A stretch of 64,000 nt of DNA from Sipunculus nudus. Its lineage: Eukaryota > Annelida > Sipuncula > Golfingiida > Sipunculidae. Location of the stretch: assembly GCA_026874595.1 (NCBI GenBank), contig CM049319.1:40057473-40121472 (forward strand), written 5' to 3'. How positions within the stretch are numbered: position 1 is the stretch's first letter; every line of letters begins with the position of its first letter. Of this stretch, positions 12,300-24,528 are shown piece after piece. Position numbers and translations under genes: made by a program. The notes beneath the pieces are model-generated. The model had not been told where the DNA came from, made no database searches, and saw only the letters and a program-made list of their open reading frames with translations.

Positions 12300-14619
12300 T
12301 TTGAACTAGGGTCATTGGTCATCTGTATATTAATCCATAATTTCTCAGGAATAGCAGGAGCTACCATCCCCAGATTTTATGCAATAATCTCTCACATATC
12401 AAATGTTGTGGAATTCAGCTTTTTTTTTTTTGTTATCTGCATTTACTTAAATTTTATAGGGAAAAGGCTGAAAAACCTTTAAAAGTCTTCTACTTGTAAA
12501 CAGTCCAGCCAAATTGTTCAATATTTTACAGAAATGATCCCCAAGGCAAGCCTTCTAAAGTTTGTTCAAATGGTTTGCATTTGATGAATTTTAGCGGAAT
12601 TAAACAAATTTGAACTTAGTTATTTGGCCAAGTAAGCATACTGACATAGTCATCTCAGAAATGACAGAACCTAGCATTACCAAGTATTGTGCAAATGTTG
12701 GTCACATGACTCATATTTGAAGTTGCAGATTTAGTGTTGCCACCTACATTGACCTGGTTTTTATTTGCAAAAACCTCATAATTTTAACCTTTTTCAACTG
12801 ATAATGTTTATGATGAAACTGTCAAGTTTAATCGTTCAGTTTTTCAAAAGAATTATCCTAGGACATGGTTCTTTTAATCATATAAGAATAGATTGAGTTT
12901 GTTGATTTTTGGTTGAGTCGTGAAAAGCTTAAGTTGGTCTTATGGCCATCATTATGTCTATTTCAAACTGAGGACTGCAATAGTGTTCTTCTACAAAATT
13001 GTTGTTTCAATTATAACTTCTGTGACATTGCACAAAAATTATTCTTAGGTGGCCTTTGTTCAAGTTTACTTGAATGATTTTTGGCAGCATTTTTGGACCT
13101 TTAGCAATGAAAGAACTGCATCTTTTATTATTATAGATATTTTTGGTAAAAAGTTTATGAATATGTCAGCTTAAAAAAAAAGCATTTTAGCCAAAGTCTT
13201 TCAGTATGTGTAAACAGATTTACCAACAGGCAAAGATTGTGTCTGTATCATTAAATAGGTTGAAAAACTGCCAACTGTTTCAGATTTTGCAACAGATCAA
13301 GAGTTCATTCAGTGCAGCCAGATATAGGTCAAGAGTTCAGTCAGTGCAGCCAAGCACAAGGCATGTGATCACTGCATGGGTGTCATGTGAACACCTCATG
13401 GCCAGCATGTGATCACCTCATGGGTAGCATGTGATCACCTCATGAGTATCATGTGATCACCTCATGGGTGTCATGCCCCTCAGGGCTGCATGTGGAGCCA
13501 ATCTGTTAGCTTATGCAATGATGTGGCTACTGTTTCAGATTTGGGAACAGGCCAAAGGTCAGTCTGGATCTATTTAAAGCTTTGGCAGACTGCCAACTGT
13601 ATCGGATTAGGTAATAGGTCAAGAGTTCACTCAGTGCAGCTAGGTACAGGTCAAAAGTTCACTCAGTCTAGCTAGTTCACTCAGTGCAGTAGCTGCATTC
13701 TATTTATAGCATTGGTAGACTGCCCACTGTGTCAGATTATGCAACAGGTCAAGAGTTCACTCAGTGCAGCAAGGTACAGGTCAAAAGTTCACTCAGTCTA
13801 GTCAGGTGCAGGTCGTGAGTTCACTTAGTGCAGTAGCCTGAGCTAGCAATTTGTCACAGTTCAATTGGGGCAACTGCCTTTCTCACCTAAGCCTGGTCAG
13901 CCCCATGCATCAGACTCAAGGTAGGTCTGATGTATTGGCCTGATATATTTGCCTGTCTGTGATGGCTTTCTTGTTCACAAGACAGGTGTCGCCACCTACA
14001 ATGACTTTTGCACAATGTATGTGCCTCCTTATTTCTACAGAGGAATTTGATATAATCAACCTGAAATTGGGCATATTTATACATATCGAATAGCTTTGTC
14101 ATATACAAGACTGGTGGTGCCACCTACAATAATTTTTGCACAGTGTTTCCCTGCTTATTTCTCAGGAGGGGTTTGATATATCAGTCTGAAATTGGGCATA
14201 TATATATATATCTCTGACAGCTTTGATGTATACAAAACTGGTGGTGCCAGCTACAATCATTTTTGTGTTCTGTGCACCCATACGAGAATTTCAGCAGTGA
14301 CGTTTGTGTAATTGTTTCTTATTCAAAATGTTAAGTACTTGCATTGTTCATATACATGAAAAGTAATGGTCCAGTATTGAAGAATTTGCCTGGTGTATTT
14401 CCCAATGCACAGGTTCGCATTAGGCCTGTAGACCTTGTTTCAAATTTTTACACATTTTTTTTTCTATTTATGAAGTGGTCATCTGTCCAAAAGTCTAATG
14501 AAACCCATTTCTAAGGACTCTTCACAAAATTCATGATTTTTTTGCACTCTGGCAGTCATTTTGCTCATTGTTCAACATTTCTTGAATTCAGCTGAGCGTC
14601 ATGGCCCATGGGCCACTAG
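12300..14619 (+). mobile_element. Composite core-repeat element with 22-bp minisatellite, CTAG 3' end
   Basis: Copies of this composite occur at about 35130-38230. It has cores starting gggtcattggtcatctgtat, then repeated cagtgcagc and caagagttcactcagtgcag motifs (13300-13830), a CATGTGATCACCTCATGGGT array at about 13389-13470, and GGTGGTGCCACC cores. A TTAGGCCTGTAGACCTTG terminus lies near 14410-14431. The block ends CAGCTGAGCGTCATGGCCC, then ATGGGCCACTAG at 14619. It is probably several nested pieces. Confidence 0.6.
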
Positions 14620-14620
14620 A

Positions 14621-14828
14621 TCATGAAAAATTTCTCCAAAGTCTCTGAATGATATTGACGCAACTTCTGGATCCCATGCATGTAGAACAAATTTTACTTC
14701 TTTCCAAGTCACTGATTTTTGTATTCACAGCTGTGAGAATGTCCAAGACAATCTTGTTTAATATACCACCAGGTCTGTGTGCAGCAAGCTCTGCCAGATA
14801 AACAGTTTTGTCTAATCCACTAGCCATC
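14621..14828 (-). other. Exon-like ORF of unknown origin, minus strand
   Basis: A 68-codon ORF starts MASGLDKTVYLAELAAHRPG at 14827. A good minus-strand acceptor (T-rich tract, then CTTGTAG) ends just before 14828. At 15650 on the same strand there is a consensus donor AAG|GTAAGC, giving a hypothetical 821-bp intron (14829-15649). The ORF's stop lies at the boundary with the element ending at 14619, so the 3' part may have been lost to the insertion. The composition is more gene-like than its surroundings, but I do not recognise the product. It may be a captured or relic gene fragment, or chance. Confidence 0.25.
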
Positions 14829-15927
14829 CTACAAGATAAAAATTTAAAAAAATTGATTACAATTTATTGATATAATTGTATAAAATTAATTACAACAAAA
14901 TTTAAGAAAGAAAGAATATGACTGTACTTTATTTTGATTGGTATATCAGTTTATATATGGGTCTTTTATATAAACAAACGGCTTATTTGTATGGATGACT
15001 GAGTATTGATAATCTGTCACAAGCTAAATGCTGTGTCAGTGACAGTTGTAAACTGGGTGGTCAATTCACTGATTATTGCTCGCATAACAACTGAAAGAAT
15101 GACATATATACATGAATCTACAGCCTACTGGCATATAATATAATTAATTCCAATCTCAAAGGATGGTATTGACAAAACATAGACATACGATTGGCCAAAA
15201 TTAACATGTTTAATTTGATATATGACATCTAGTCCGTTTGCGAAGGGGAGGGTGCTTCAAGTATTAACAAGGACAGTATCAGCCGTCTCAGTCATTCTTT
15301 GTCTCACATAGACTTTGAAAAATATCTAAAATTTATTTTAGTTGATGTTAAACACACACAGACTCATTTATTTATATGCATTTCAACATATCGTTTGCTT
15401 GGCCATAAACGATTATTTTGGAACAGCCCTCGAACCAATGCAAATGGCAGTGCCCATGTACCTCGGGGCCGTTCGTTCATTACCGATTTTGTTCAGACTA
15501 AAATTCATACATTTGATCAGCAACGATCTTTTACCCAGCAAAAATATATATTGGACCAAAGAATTATGCCTATATAATTTGTAAGTGGTTTAAGTATTTG
15601 ATAAAGTTTGTCCGGCACCCAAACATAAGAACCTGGCAAGGCTGCTTACCTTCTAACTCGCCGTCCAAAATCATGCTGCACATTCACTTCAAGTTTTCTC
15701 CATCTGAAATCGCCTCAGTGCAAGATAGAACTGCACAAAATTAATATTTGAGATACCATTGGACAATCTGATCACATGACAGGGGAATCCTCACTCCAAC
15801 ATGCATATGATTGATGATTCAAAATGCGTAGATTCACAGAGAGGAAGCCAGGGGTGGTCACAGGAAATGGGGCAAAATCTGTCCATGCACAAACTGCGAT
15901 GCCCTCTAGCAGAATCTGATATACCTA
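14829..15927. other. Unique-looking sequence, no assigned gene
   Basis: No repeat family of the window was recognised here. Two overlapping + strand ORFs at 15299-15584 (92 and 80 codons) show no recognised domain. A minus-strand donor-like site lies at 15648-15650. Confidence 0.4.
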
Positions 15928-16077
15928 ACATGTGATTGGGATGCCTCTGAACTCTGGTTGGGAATTATATTATAGACTTTTCCTAAAACAAAAATTTTAG
16001 GGCTATTCCCCTGTCGGAACCTTAAATTCAGGGTGCGATTTATATTATGGATGCAACTTCTGCAAGGACTTTTATGG
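15928..16077 (+). mobile_element. Right end of an old TIR transposon
   Basis: Matches the last 150 bp of 22410-24400 and ends CAAGGACTTTTATGG followed by TA. It shares with the left fragment at 7109 the variant CCTTGCAG (on the complementary strand here) in place of CGTTGCAG. The two pieces are probably the ends of one element split by later insertions. Confidence 0.7.
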
Positions 16078-16209
16078 TAATATAACATTGTTAGTAGACT
16101 TCAGATCCAGTAAGCCATGTAAGCAAGTGTTTTATACCTGCAATAATGCAACATCCATTAGAGGACCCTTAAGACCCAATAAACTGTCAGTGTCAGTAAT
16201 ATAATATTT

Positions 16210-17233
16210 GTATCCCCAGACAAAGTCAGGATACTATGGTTTCACGATGGTCCCGCCGCCCCCAGCAGCTGCAGAAAAACCTTGTGAGCGGGACAACTCA
16301 AAAAATATTTCACTGATCTTTTCAAATTTTACATTTGTATAGATATAGGTAAGGGGACGAAGCCTATTTAAAATGGGGTCATGACCTTTGCAAGGAGAGT
16401 GACCTTGACCTTGAATAGGTCCATTTTTGCTGAAAATAACACAAATTCTTAAATATCTCAAGTAAGCTTGCATGGACTGGTCCAAAAATCAAGGTGACCG
16501 AAGATCTTGGATAGCCTTGTGATATACCGGAAACTGGTGGCGCCACCTATTATCCTTTTCTTGTTTTTACACCTTTTAATACCCCCATAATTGCCACTTG
16601 ACAGTACTGTAAGCATTATAAGTCGAAAACTAATGGACAGATTTCTTTCATATTATGCACATGTAGAGAGATGGGTTATTGGATGAGGTCTATTTACATT
16701 TGGGTCATGACCTTTACCATGAGAGTGGCCTTGACCTTTAATGTGTCCATATTTGGTGAAAATCACACACCTCTTATGATATCTCCAGTGTTGATAGCCA
16801 TATGGATTTCAAACATGACTTATGTATGGCCCACCACTAAAGTAAGAACCCTATAGGTTCTAGGGTCATGAGGTAAAAGGTCAAGGTCACTGGACTCATA
16901 TCTTAAAAGATACTGTGGATGCATTTTAAGCCAAACTTTCATCTCAGATCTTTCATCTTGCACATATACTTCACCTGCCAAGAGAAGAAGAACCCTATGA
17001 ATTTTGGGGTCACAAGGTCAAATCCACAGGAGCTATCTCTCAAATAAATAGTTTCTGGATGATAATTCCTGCTTTTATTGATGTATAGATTTCAAACTTG
17101 ACTTGTATATGTCCCATTGAAAAAGCAAGACCCGAATTGATTTTGGGGTCATGTGGTCAAAGGTCAAGGTCACAGGACACATCTTTAAAAAGATTGTGGA
17201 TGCATTTTCAGCCAAACATTAAGAAATGTCTAG
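16210..17233 (+). mobile_element. Family-B element, 1.02 kb, both ends present
   Basis: It starts GTATCCCCAGACAAAGTCAG after ATTT, with a CCAGAC-AAA-GTCAGG stem. A ccgccgcccccagcagc stretch and cores with GGTGGCGCCACCT (16537), GACCTTGACCTT and GGTCAAAGGTCAAGGTCAC follow. It ends AAATGTCTAG at 17233 followed by TTTT. It sits about 180 bp upstream of the exon at 17413. No long ORF. Confidence 0.72.
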
Positions 17234-17412
17234 TTTTATAACCCTTCAGACCCAGTGATTTTTAGCTGTCAGTGGCTTGTAATTTCGGTAATTTGACATT
17301 GTTTGAAAACTCTTATCACTGGCAATACTACAACATCTCTGATGCCAGAAATTTAAAATTTTTCAAATGATCTGCTTGTCATTGATTTTCTGCTTTTTGT
17401 TTTTGTTTCCAG

Positions 17413-17552
17413 AAGATAAAGAAGAAAGTGATCTGGGTGTTTCCTTTTATTATGATATTCCTGATTGGTTTTGTATTTGAGATCAGAGCTGCATGGTGGG
17501 TCAAGGTCATCCTGCTGTCCCTGACTTTCATGTTTTACCGCCTGATTCACAA
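17413..17552 (+). CDS. ZDHHC17: ZDHHC17/HIP14-like, exon with membrane segments 1 and 2
   Basis: It encodes KIKKKVIWVFPFIMIFLIGF as membrane segment 1, a short loop FEIRAA, and membrane segment 2 around WWVKVILLSLTFMFY, ending RLIHK. The acceptor has a strong pyrimidine tract (tgtttccAG|AAG) and the donor is AA|GTAAGT. The exon starts in phase 0 and leaves two bases of a Lys codon, completed by the next exon. The alternation of positively charged start, hydrophobic segment, short loop and second segment matches the region just after the ankyrin domain in HIP14 proteins, which sit in Golgi and vesicle membranes. Intron before it: 10.3 kb; after it: 7.7 kb. Confidence 0.93.
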
Positions 17553-17819
17553 GTAAGTCATAAACTCATCCTGCATCTGCCACACTGCACAGACGCAGAT
17601 TCACAAGAGTAAGACTGCTATTTAGGGTTAATGGGTGTCACAGTCTGACCCAATGCACCACGGCTTCTACATATACCAGCAGAGTAGGTCAAAATGTAGT
17701 GAAGAGGGTAATGTAGTCCATTCAGATATGTTGGGTTACAGTTGTTGCAAGGCAAATTACCCATAGGCTAAACATGAGTATTTTTGTGAGAAGGACTTCA
17801 CAGAATAAATAATATTTTT

Positions 17820-18316
17820 AGCTCAGCTGACTATAAGTCATCTGAGCTATAGTCGTGGTCCGTCGTCCGTCCGTCTGTCCGTCTGTAGATGTGGCACGTT
17901 TTGAAACCGTAAGACCTAGGAATCCAAAATTCGGCATAATGTTAGATGTCCCCAAGATCTCCTACTAAGCCAAATGGGTCTTTGCGACTTCGTTCCTTTG
18001 AGAAATTAAGGAAAAACCTCAATTTTTTATTAAAAACCTATTCTGACACTTCAGGATCACTCATCGGTTTTTCGTCATATTTACCATAAATATTCCTCTA
18101 TGTATTTCCCATGTACATGCCAGAAATTATGTCTGTATTATATAATTTTAAAAAGTTATGGGCCCAAACAATGCATTTTGTAAAAAATCAGGAAAGATAT
18201 TTGTTCACTTAACACAAAACATGTTAAAGCTATGGACTTTTTTTCCAGTAATATAACTTTAATTAACCAAAATTAAATTGTATACCCAAAATTAGATCAA
18301 AATCTTTTAAATTTTT
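17820..18316 (+). mobile_element. Family-A element, 5' fragment joined head-to-tail to the next copy
   Basis: It has a full family hairpin at its start and about 500 bp of body up to aaatcttttaaattttt, where a second complete copy begins at 18317. The missing remainder does not resume after 20921. Confidence 0.85.
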
Positions 18317-20921
18317 AGCTCAGCTGACTATAAGTCATCTGAGCTATAGTCGTGGTCCATTGTCTGTCGTCCGTCCGTCTGTCCGTCCGTCCGTCCGTCC
18401 GTCCGTAGATGTGGCACGTTTTGAAACCGTAAGACCTAGGAATCCAAAATTCGGCATAATGTTAGATGTCCCAAAGATCTCCTACCAAGCCGAAAACTGG
18501 GTGTTTGCAACTTCGTTCCTTTGAGAAATTAAGGAAAAACCTCAATTTTTTATTAAAAACCTATTTTCACACTTCAGGACTGCCTAATACCAAAATCACT
18601 CATCTGTTTTACCTCATATTTACCATAAATATTCCTCTATATAGTTCCTATGTACATGCCAGAAATTATGTCTGTATTATTTAATTTAAAAAAGTTATGG
18701 GCCCAAACATAATGCATTTTGTAAAAAATCAGAAAAGATATTTGATCACTTAACACAAAAAATGTTAATGCTATGGACCTTTTTTCCAGTAATATAACTT
18801 TAATTAATCAAAATTAAATTGTATACCCAAAATTAGATGAAAATCTTTTAAATTTTTTAAAATATTAATAAAAATAAAAAATTGGTACCTTAAATTTTGC
18901 CCAACTTTGACCATGGCACGTTTTTTTCCTGTAAGTACTGTGGATTTAATTTTCTCAGCATGTTTTTGTTAGCATTTCAACTGTTAACACCAAAAATTTG
19001 AAACCAGTTGATCAAAAACTGTAGATTTTAATCAAGTTTTCAAGCACCATGTAACATATTGTTTACATCAAGCTAGTGTTATGCAGTTTGCAAGAGCTCA
19101 GCTCCCCAGCTTCAGCTCTAAGTTCCTTAAATTCGGCATACAGTTAGATGTCTCCAAAATGCCCTACCATGCCAAGAATTTGGTCACTAGGACATTCGAG
19201 ATATTAATGAAAAACTTCATTTTTCCATTAAAAACCCATTGTTACACTTCAAGACTGCCTAATATCAAAACCACTGATCTGACTTTATTCATAAATAATA
19301 TACATATTTTTCATTCTCTATGCACATGCCAGAATGATGTCAGTATTGTGTAATTGTTTTAAGTTATGGGCCCAAACATAATGCACTTTGTAAAAAATCA
19401 AGAAATATATTTACTCCCTTAACAAGAGCATTGCTGAAGCTAGAGATTTTTTTGTCAGGGATGTAACATTATTTAATCAAGATTCAATTGAATACCCAAA
19501 ATTAGTTCTGAATTTTTCAAATTTTATTTAGTATAAATATAAAATTAGTACCTTAAATTTTGCCCAACTGTGACCATGGCATGTTTGTTTCCCGTGAGCA
19601 CTGTTGATATAAATTTCATATCATGTACACATAAGCATTTCAGCTTTTTAGTTTAGAAAGCTGAAAGAAATTGGCCAAAAATTGTAGCTTTTATTAATGT
19701 TTTTTATGAGACCCTGTCAGACTTTGGCTCTCTCCAGCCCCTCTTGAGTCACTTGTATGTTGACATTGTTGACCTTTCATCAAATTATGCACGCTTGAGG
19801 CGAGGCATACATGGAATCCAGGCAGCTTATGGCAAGCCACAGTTGATCCAGGTGTCCAACCCAACTCATCTAGTAGTTTTAACCAAGAACATAACAAAAA
19901 ACAATAAATTAATAAATTTTTATTGGTTTTTAATAACAAATTAAAGAAAAATAGAAAAGGAATTTGTTAATAACAGGAAATTAACTTGCAGTTACTGATG
20001 ATATAAGAATCTTGTATCGATGGGTAGAATGTCACATATTCCAAATAACACCATGCAGTCACCTATGGCATTTTTCAGTTCAATTTTAATGATAAAGAAG
20101 TAAATCATATTATTCATTACTAATCATTAGGGATCATATGAAGGAAATTAGACAAAGATGCAGTTGATAATATTAATCTAGATTCCTGCTGTGTCTAGTG
20201 TGTACATTGATGTATAATTAATCCAAAATGAATTTTTTACAGTTATTTTTTAATATAAATAAAAGCCATAAAACCAGGTACTTATGATCATTATTTAAAT
20301 GTGTGAATTTTGTATATTCTGGATTCTCAACATCATTGTTTGGTGAAAACTGAATAAATTCCAGACATGGTGCAAATACTTTGTAATTGTATTTAAATAC
20401 GAATATGATTTTGTACTCCATTATAAAATTTCTTGCATAAAGAATGGGAATTCAGGTAAAAATGAAAATATATGAATACTCGTGCAGATACTTTCAAAAT
20501 GTATTCATGAATGCATTCATGAATATATTCTTTAATATTATTTTAATAATCATTTCAGTTATATTTCATTTTAAAAAATCATACGATTCTCTTATTATTT
20601 TTAATAAAAATTATATTTGGGACAATATTTGTAATTTTTTTTAATAAATAGTTAAACTCTTATATTATATGTTCTGCTTATAAGTTATATTGCCAAGTCA
20701 AAATCTGTGTGACAGTAGTTCTCCATTTGTTAATAAAATAAATGAAATCAATCCTCTTCCCTGTCTCCAAAGGTTCTATCAAAATCATACATAAGCTAAA
20801 CAAATACAACTCATAATACAGCTTATATTTATTACCACACAAAACCAGCATGTGCCTCATTTTAAATTCATATTTTTTTATCATATATAATAGCTGAGCG
20901 CCGTGACCCATAGGTCCCTTG
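18317..20921 (+). mobile_element. Family-A element, complete long copy, 2.6 kb
   Basis: Hairpin start with an expanded gtccgtccgtccgtcc tract; end TAGCTGAGCGCCGTGACCC, then ATAGGTCCCTTG followed by TTT. It matches 9841-12299 along almost its full length. It differs by about 220 bp at 20189-20411, present here and absent there. No transposition protein encoded. Confidence 0.85.
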
Positions 20922-22407
20922 TTTAATTATACACATGAGAAATCCAAAGATTTTTCCTTGAAATTTAATAAACATTGATTTAAAGTTTGTGAGTTGAGAC
21001 AAGTAGATCCAGCCATCCCACAGTGCCTGTCAGGAAGAAATTCGTTTTGAGTAGAAACAAAATCTGGTGTAAGGGTGCTCATCCACAAGTCTGCTGAGCT
21101 TATGCCTGGATGTGGTGGGAGCATATGTCTGTCATCCAGCCACATTCCATAGTTTTCAAAACCCCTCTTTTCTTTTTTTTTTTCTTGACCAATTTTCAAA
21201 TTTTTACGTAAAATTTAAAAATTCTTCAATTAATAGATTTTAAACAAAATCTTAAAATTCATCAGTTATGAAATTTAAAAAAAATGTAATAAAAATCACT
21301 AAATATGCTTCATAAATTTTTATTTTGATACTATCATCTAGCATTAAGTACTCAGATTTACGATACAGCATCTTCTTAGTCCAAAGGTGGTAAGAACATG
21401 AGTACTAAAATGGTTGCATCTGTCCTATAAAGCTGTGTTTCTGTGTGTGTATGTGTGTATATTTGTGAAAATATAGGTGTGTTTTCAGATGAATGTATAT
21501 GTGTGTATGTGTTAACTGGCAGACGGATGTATTGGAACAGTGGATCTAGCAGTGGATCACTCCTGTGGTGTTTTTTATGCTAAACACACATACACATATA
21601 TCTGATGGACAAATGGAAACGCCACAGTTACAAAATCATATGAGCCATTTTTCACACCTATATGTGCAGATGGAAACACAGCTTTATTGTAGCTTTCATC
21701 TGTCCATCCCACTCCTATGTTAACAAAAATATCAAAACTGTGCAGCTGTCATCACCAATTTTGACAGCCATATTCATCAGATGACTAGCATGTAAGTATA
21801 ACTTGCAGTTGGTGCCCTCTGTGTCTTGCTGTGATTCATCTCAGATTATGCAAGTTTCATTTTTTTCAGGAATTTCCATTGTCCTTATTCTCTTCTATTT
21901 CTATTGCTACAGGTCTTATCAGACCTCTGTAATGTTTACCTTGAATGCCATTCAGTATTACCCCATATCATCAACACTGGGGCTTTAATCCTCAAATTAA
22001 AGCATTAACTGTTTTCGAAGTATGTTCTGTGACAGTGTTGGTAAAAAGTGAGGATAAATGCTTGAACAGTGATTGACTGTTCCCCACTGAACAAGTTGTT
22101 GTTCTTGTGGAGATAATACATACTATTCTCTTCTGAGTAAAGGACAGTACTGCAAGAAATAAAATTATATACATTTCATAACATTAAGTACTGATGTTAT
22201 ATAGTTACACAAATATTAAGGACTTGAACTTTTTCATACATGCTGTAATTAGGTGATAAAAAAGGATTGCAGCTTTGATTGAAATATTTTATGTGCATAT
22301 TAGTGATGTTAATGTCATATCAGATTAAACGTTTGATGACTCTGACTGTGTTGATCCACTGTCTCGGAAATAATTTGGTATTTTCCACTTTCACTTGATT
22401 TTAATGT
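20922..22407. other. Unique-looking intron sequence with one small inverted-repeat element
   Basis: No exon or window-wide repeat family was recognised, apart from the inverted-repeat element at 21427-21687. Confidence 0.5.
21427..21687. mobile_element. 261-bp inverted-repeat (MITE-like) element
   Basis: The ends are perfect 15-bp inverted repeats, ATAAAGCTGTGTTTC and GAAACACAGCTTTAT. The inner flanks hold tgtgtgtatgtgtg on one side and acacacatacacatat on the other, which extends the pairing. No clear target duplication. Confidence 0.5.
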
Positions 22408-22409
22408 TA

Positions 22410-24400
22410 CCGTAAAAGTCGTTGCAGAAGTCGCGACTTGTACAAAGAAATCAAATTCTAAAAACTAGAATTTTCTAGCAAAGTCGGGGTGCGACTTGTA
22501 ATACGAACTTATCCCGTTTCTGTCAGCTTTCCCGGTACATGGAACGACGTCAGTTGAGCGATAATCGTCAATACCTTTAACCAGTGCTTTGTAAAACGTC
22601 TTTCCCCAATAATTTACACTTTTAACCATCTCTTATGCTTTATATTTTGTGAACTGACGTAATTTTCATTTTATTAACATTAAATGCAAATTTTAAATTT
22701 GCCCAGTTCAAGACCTACCCGTTCTGTCAAGTCGCCATTCAAGTGACACTTCCTAATCTGCGTTACTATTATATCACGAGTCAGTTTGACGCATATGCCA
22801 GTCTGCCGCTCTTTGATGTACATTTTCTTTCCGTTTAACTATATGGGTATGCTTTCCATAATGAAAAACTCGCGGTTCCATATCCGTTTATGCATTCAAG
22901 CTTGATCCACTACACATACGTCGTGAATTCTTTTGCCTGCCCGGTTGATCGCTGAATACCAGCTGACCTTTGAAGACGTGTAGCGGAAGTTCAAGCCCCG
23001 GGTCACCCGTGCAATGACCTTTACATCCCCATGTCAACTAAGCCTTCCGTGACTGATATCCACAATTATAAACTCTCATATTAAGAACCATTAGGTCACT
23101 GTCACCATCTCGTGGTTTTCAAGCGTTTTGGATAACAATGTTATAACGTTTCACGTGAGCTACAAATATACGATTTGTTTCGAGTGTTACCCGTGTCTGT
23201 TTCAGGACGGTCGTATGCCCAACAATATGGCGGCACGCATGCATTGCTTTCAATCGTGCGTTGACGTATTCGTGATTTTTTTAATGAAGACACATTAATC
23301 AATACAGTGAAATAACAAACACCATATAGGTATATATTTTATTTACTTAAAATGCCACATACGCACCTAAATTCCACGGGAACCGGCACCGTTTGGTGTC
23401 ATGACGGATCTGGTTCAACACGGCTGAGTTTGCCATACATCCAAGCCACTTAAAAATAATCACTGATAACGATGGAAATTGGGTTTTCCAGATATTATCA
23501 AAGAAAAATAAATCATTAGTCCCAGTAAATATAATATCTGTAAATTCAGTTATATTTATTTTACGTTAACTGACCGGTCAATAAAGCGTTCATTATCCCC
23601 CTGTTGACTGACATATATTTCAGTGATTTCAGTAATACCGTGCATGTGCCGCGCCTAGATGGTAAGTTGTAACACTTAATTGAAGGGATAATAAATTCAG
23701 TTTTAGAGCCCATTTAAGAAATTAGGTGAATAAATTCAAACTGAATTATTCTTTCCATCTTTCAGTTGTCTTAAGTCAGTTCAAATCATGCCCAGTGCGA
23801 CGGACTGGGACTCGTCACGCGTACGCAAACTAATCATAGTCTAATGAATCCACCCTACGTTTGACGATCTTTAACAATTTAAAGAGTTACTCGATTGTGA
23901 TAGTATTTTGCCTCAGACTCTTTTAGTTTATTTATACAGTCATTTAACTTGATATTTGCAATCTAATGTTACTTAACCTAGTAGAAACGGCAACAATGAC
24001 ATCGTTTCACAGCACAAAATGTTATTCGACGCAGCTTGACTTTGGCACTGTACAAATGTTACCTGACAATTGAACCCCGACTTTATATGTTAAGATTCTG
24101 TTGCTATTCCTTAAATATAAGCATTGTATTAAAGCTGTCCAATTATTTTTACGTTTTTATGGTTTATCTAGTTTATAAACCACAAAAGTACCACGGGGAC
24201 GTTGGTTGTAGTCTTGCATCGCAAGGAATGATACTCAAATTCGAAAAGTATCAGGTGGTTGGGACGCCTCCGAAGTCTGGGTGCGACCTATATTATGGAC
24301 TTTTCCTGAAACTAAACTTGAACGGCTATTCCCCATGGGTATCCTAAAAGTCATGGTGCGACTTGTAATAAGGATGCGACTTCTGCAACGACTTTTACGG
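22410..24400. mobile_element. 1,991-bp DNA transposon with 25-bp perfect TIRs, TA-flanked, non-autonomous
   Basis: The left end 22410-22434 starts CCGTAAAAGTCGTTGCAG and the right end 24376-24400 is its exact reverse complement over 25 bp. TA lies directly outside both ends (22408-22409, 24401-24402), as for Tc1/mariner-type insertion. Subterminal TGCGACTTGTAATA occurs near both ends (about 22490 and 24357). It is CpG-rich compared with its decayed copy at 7109. A 103-codon ORF (24036-24347) overlaps the right subterminal region and shows no DDE domain, so superfamily assignment is inference. Confidence 0.88.
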
Positions 24401-24528
24401 TACTAGCTTTCCTGCATAGTATAATACAGTGAAAACAAGTCTCTGGAGTTCCTTATTACATTTTTACAGGCATTTCTTCCGACTCAAATAAGTTATTATG
24501 AGAAACTAGAATGCCTCCACCCAGGGCA

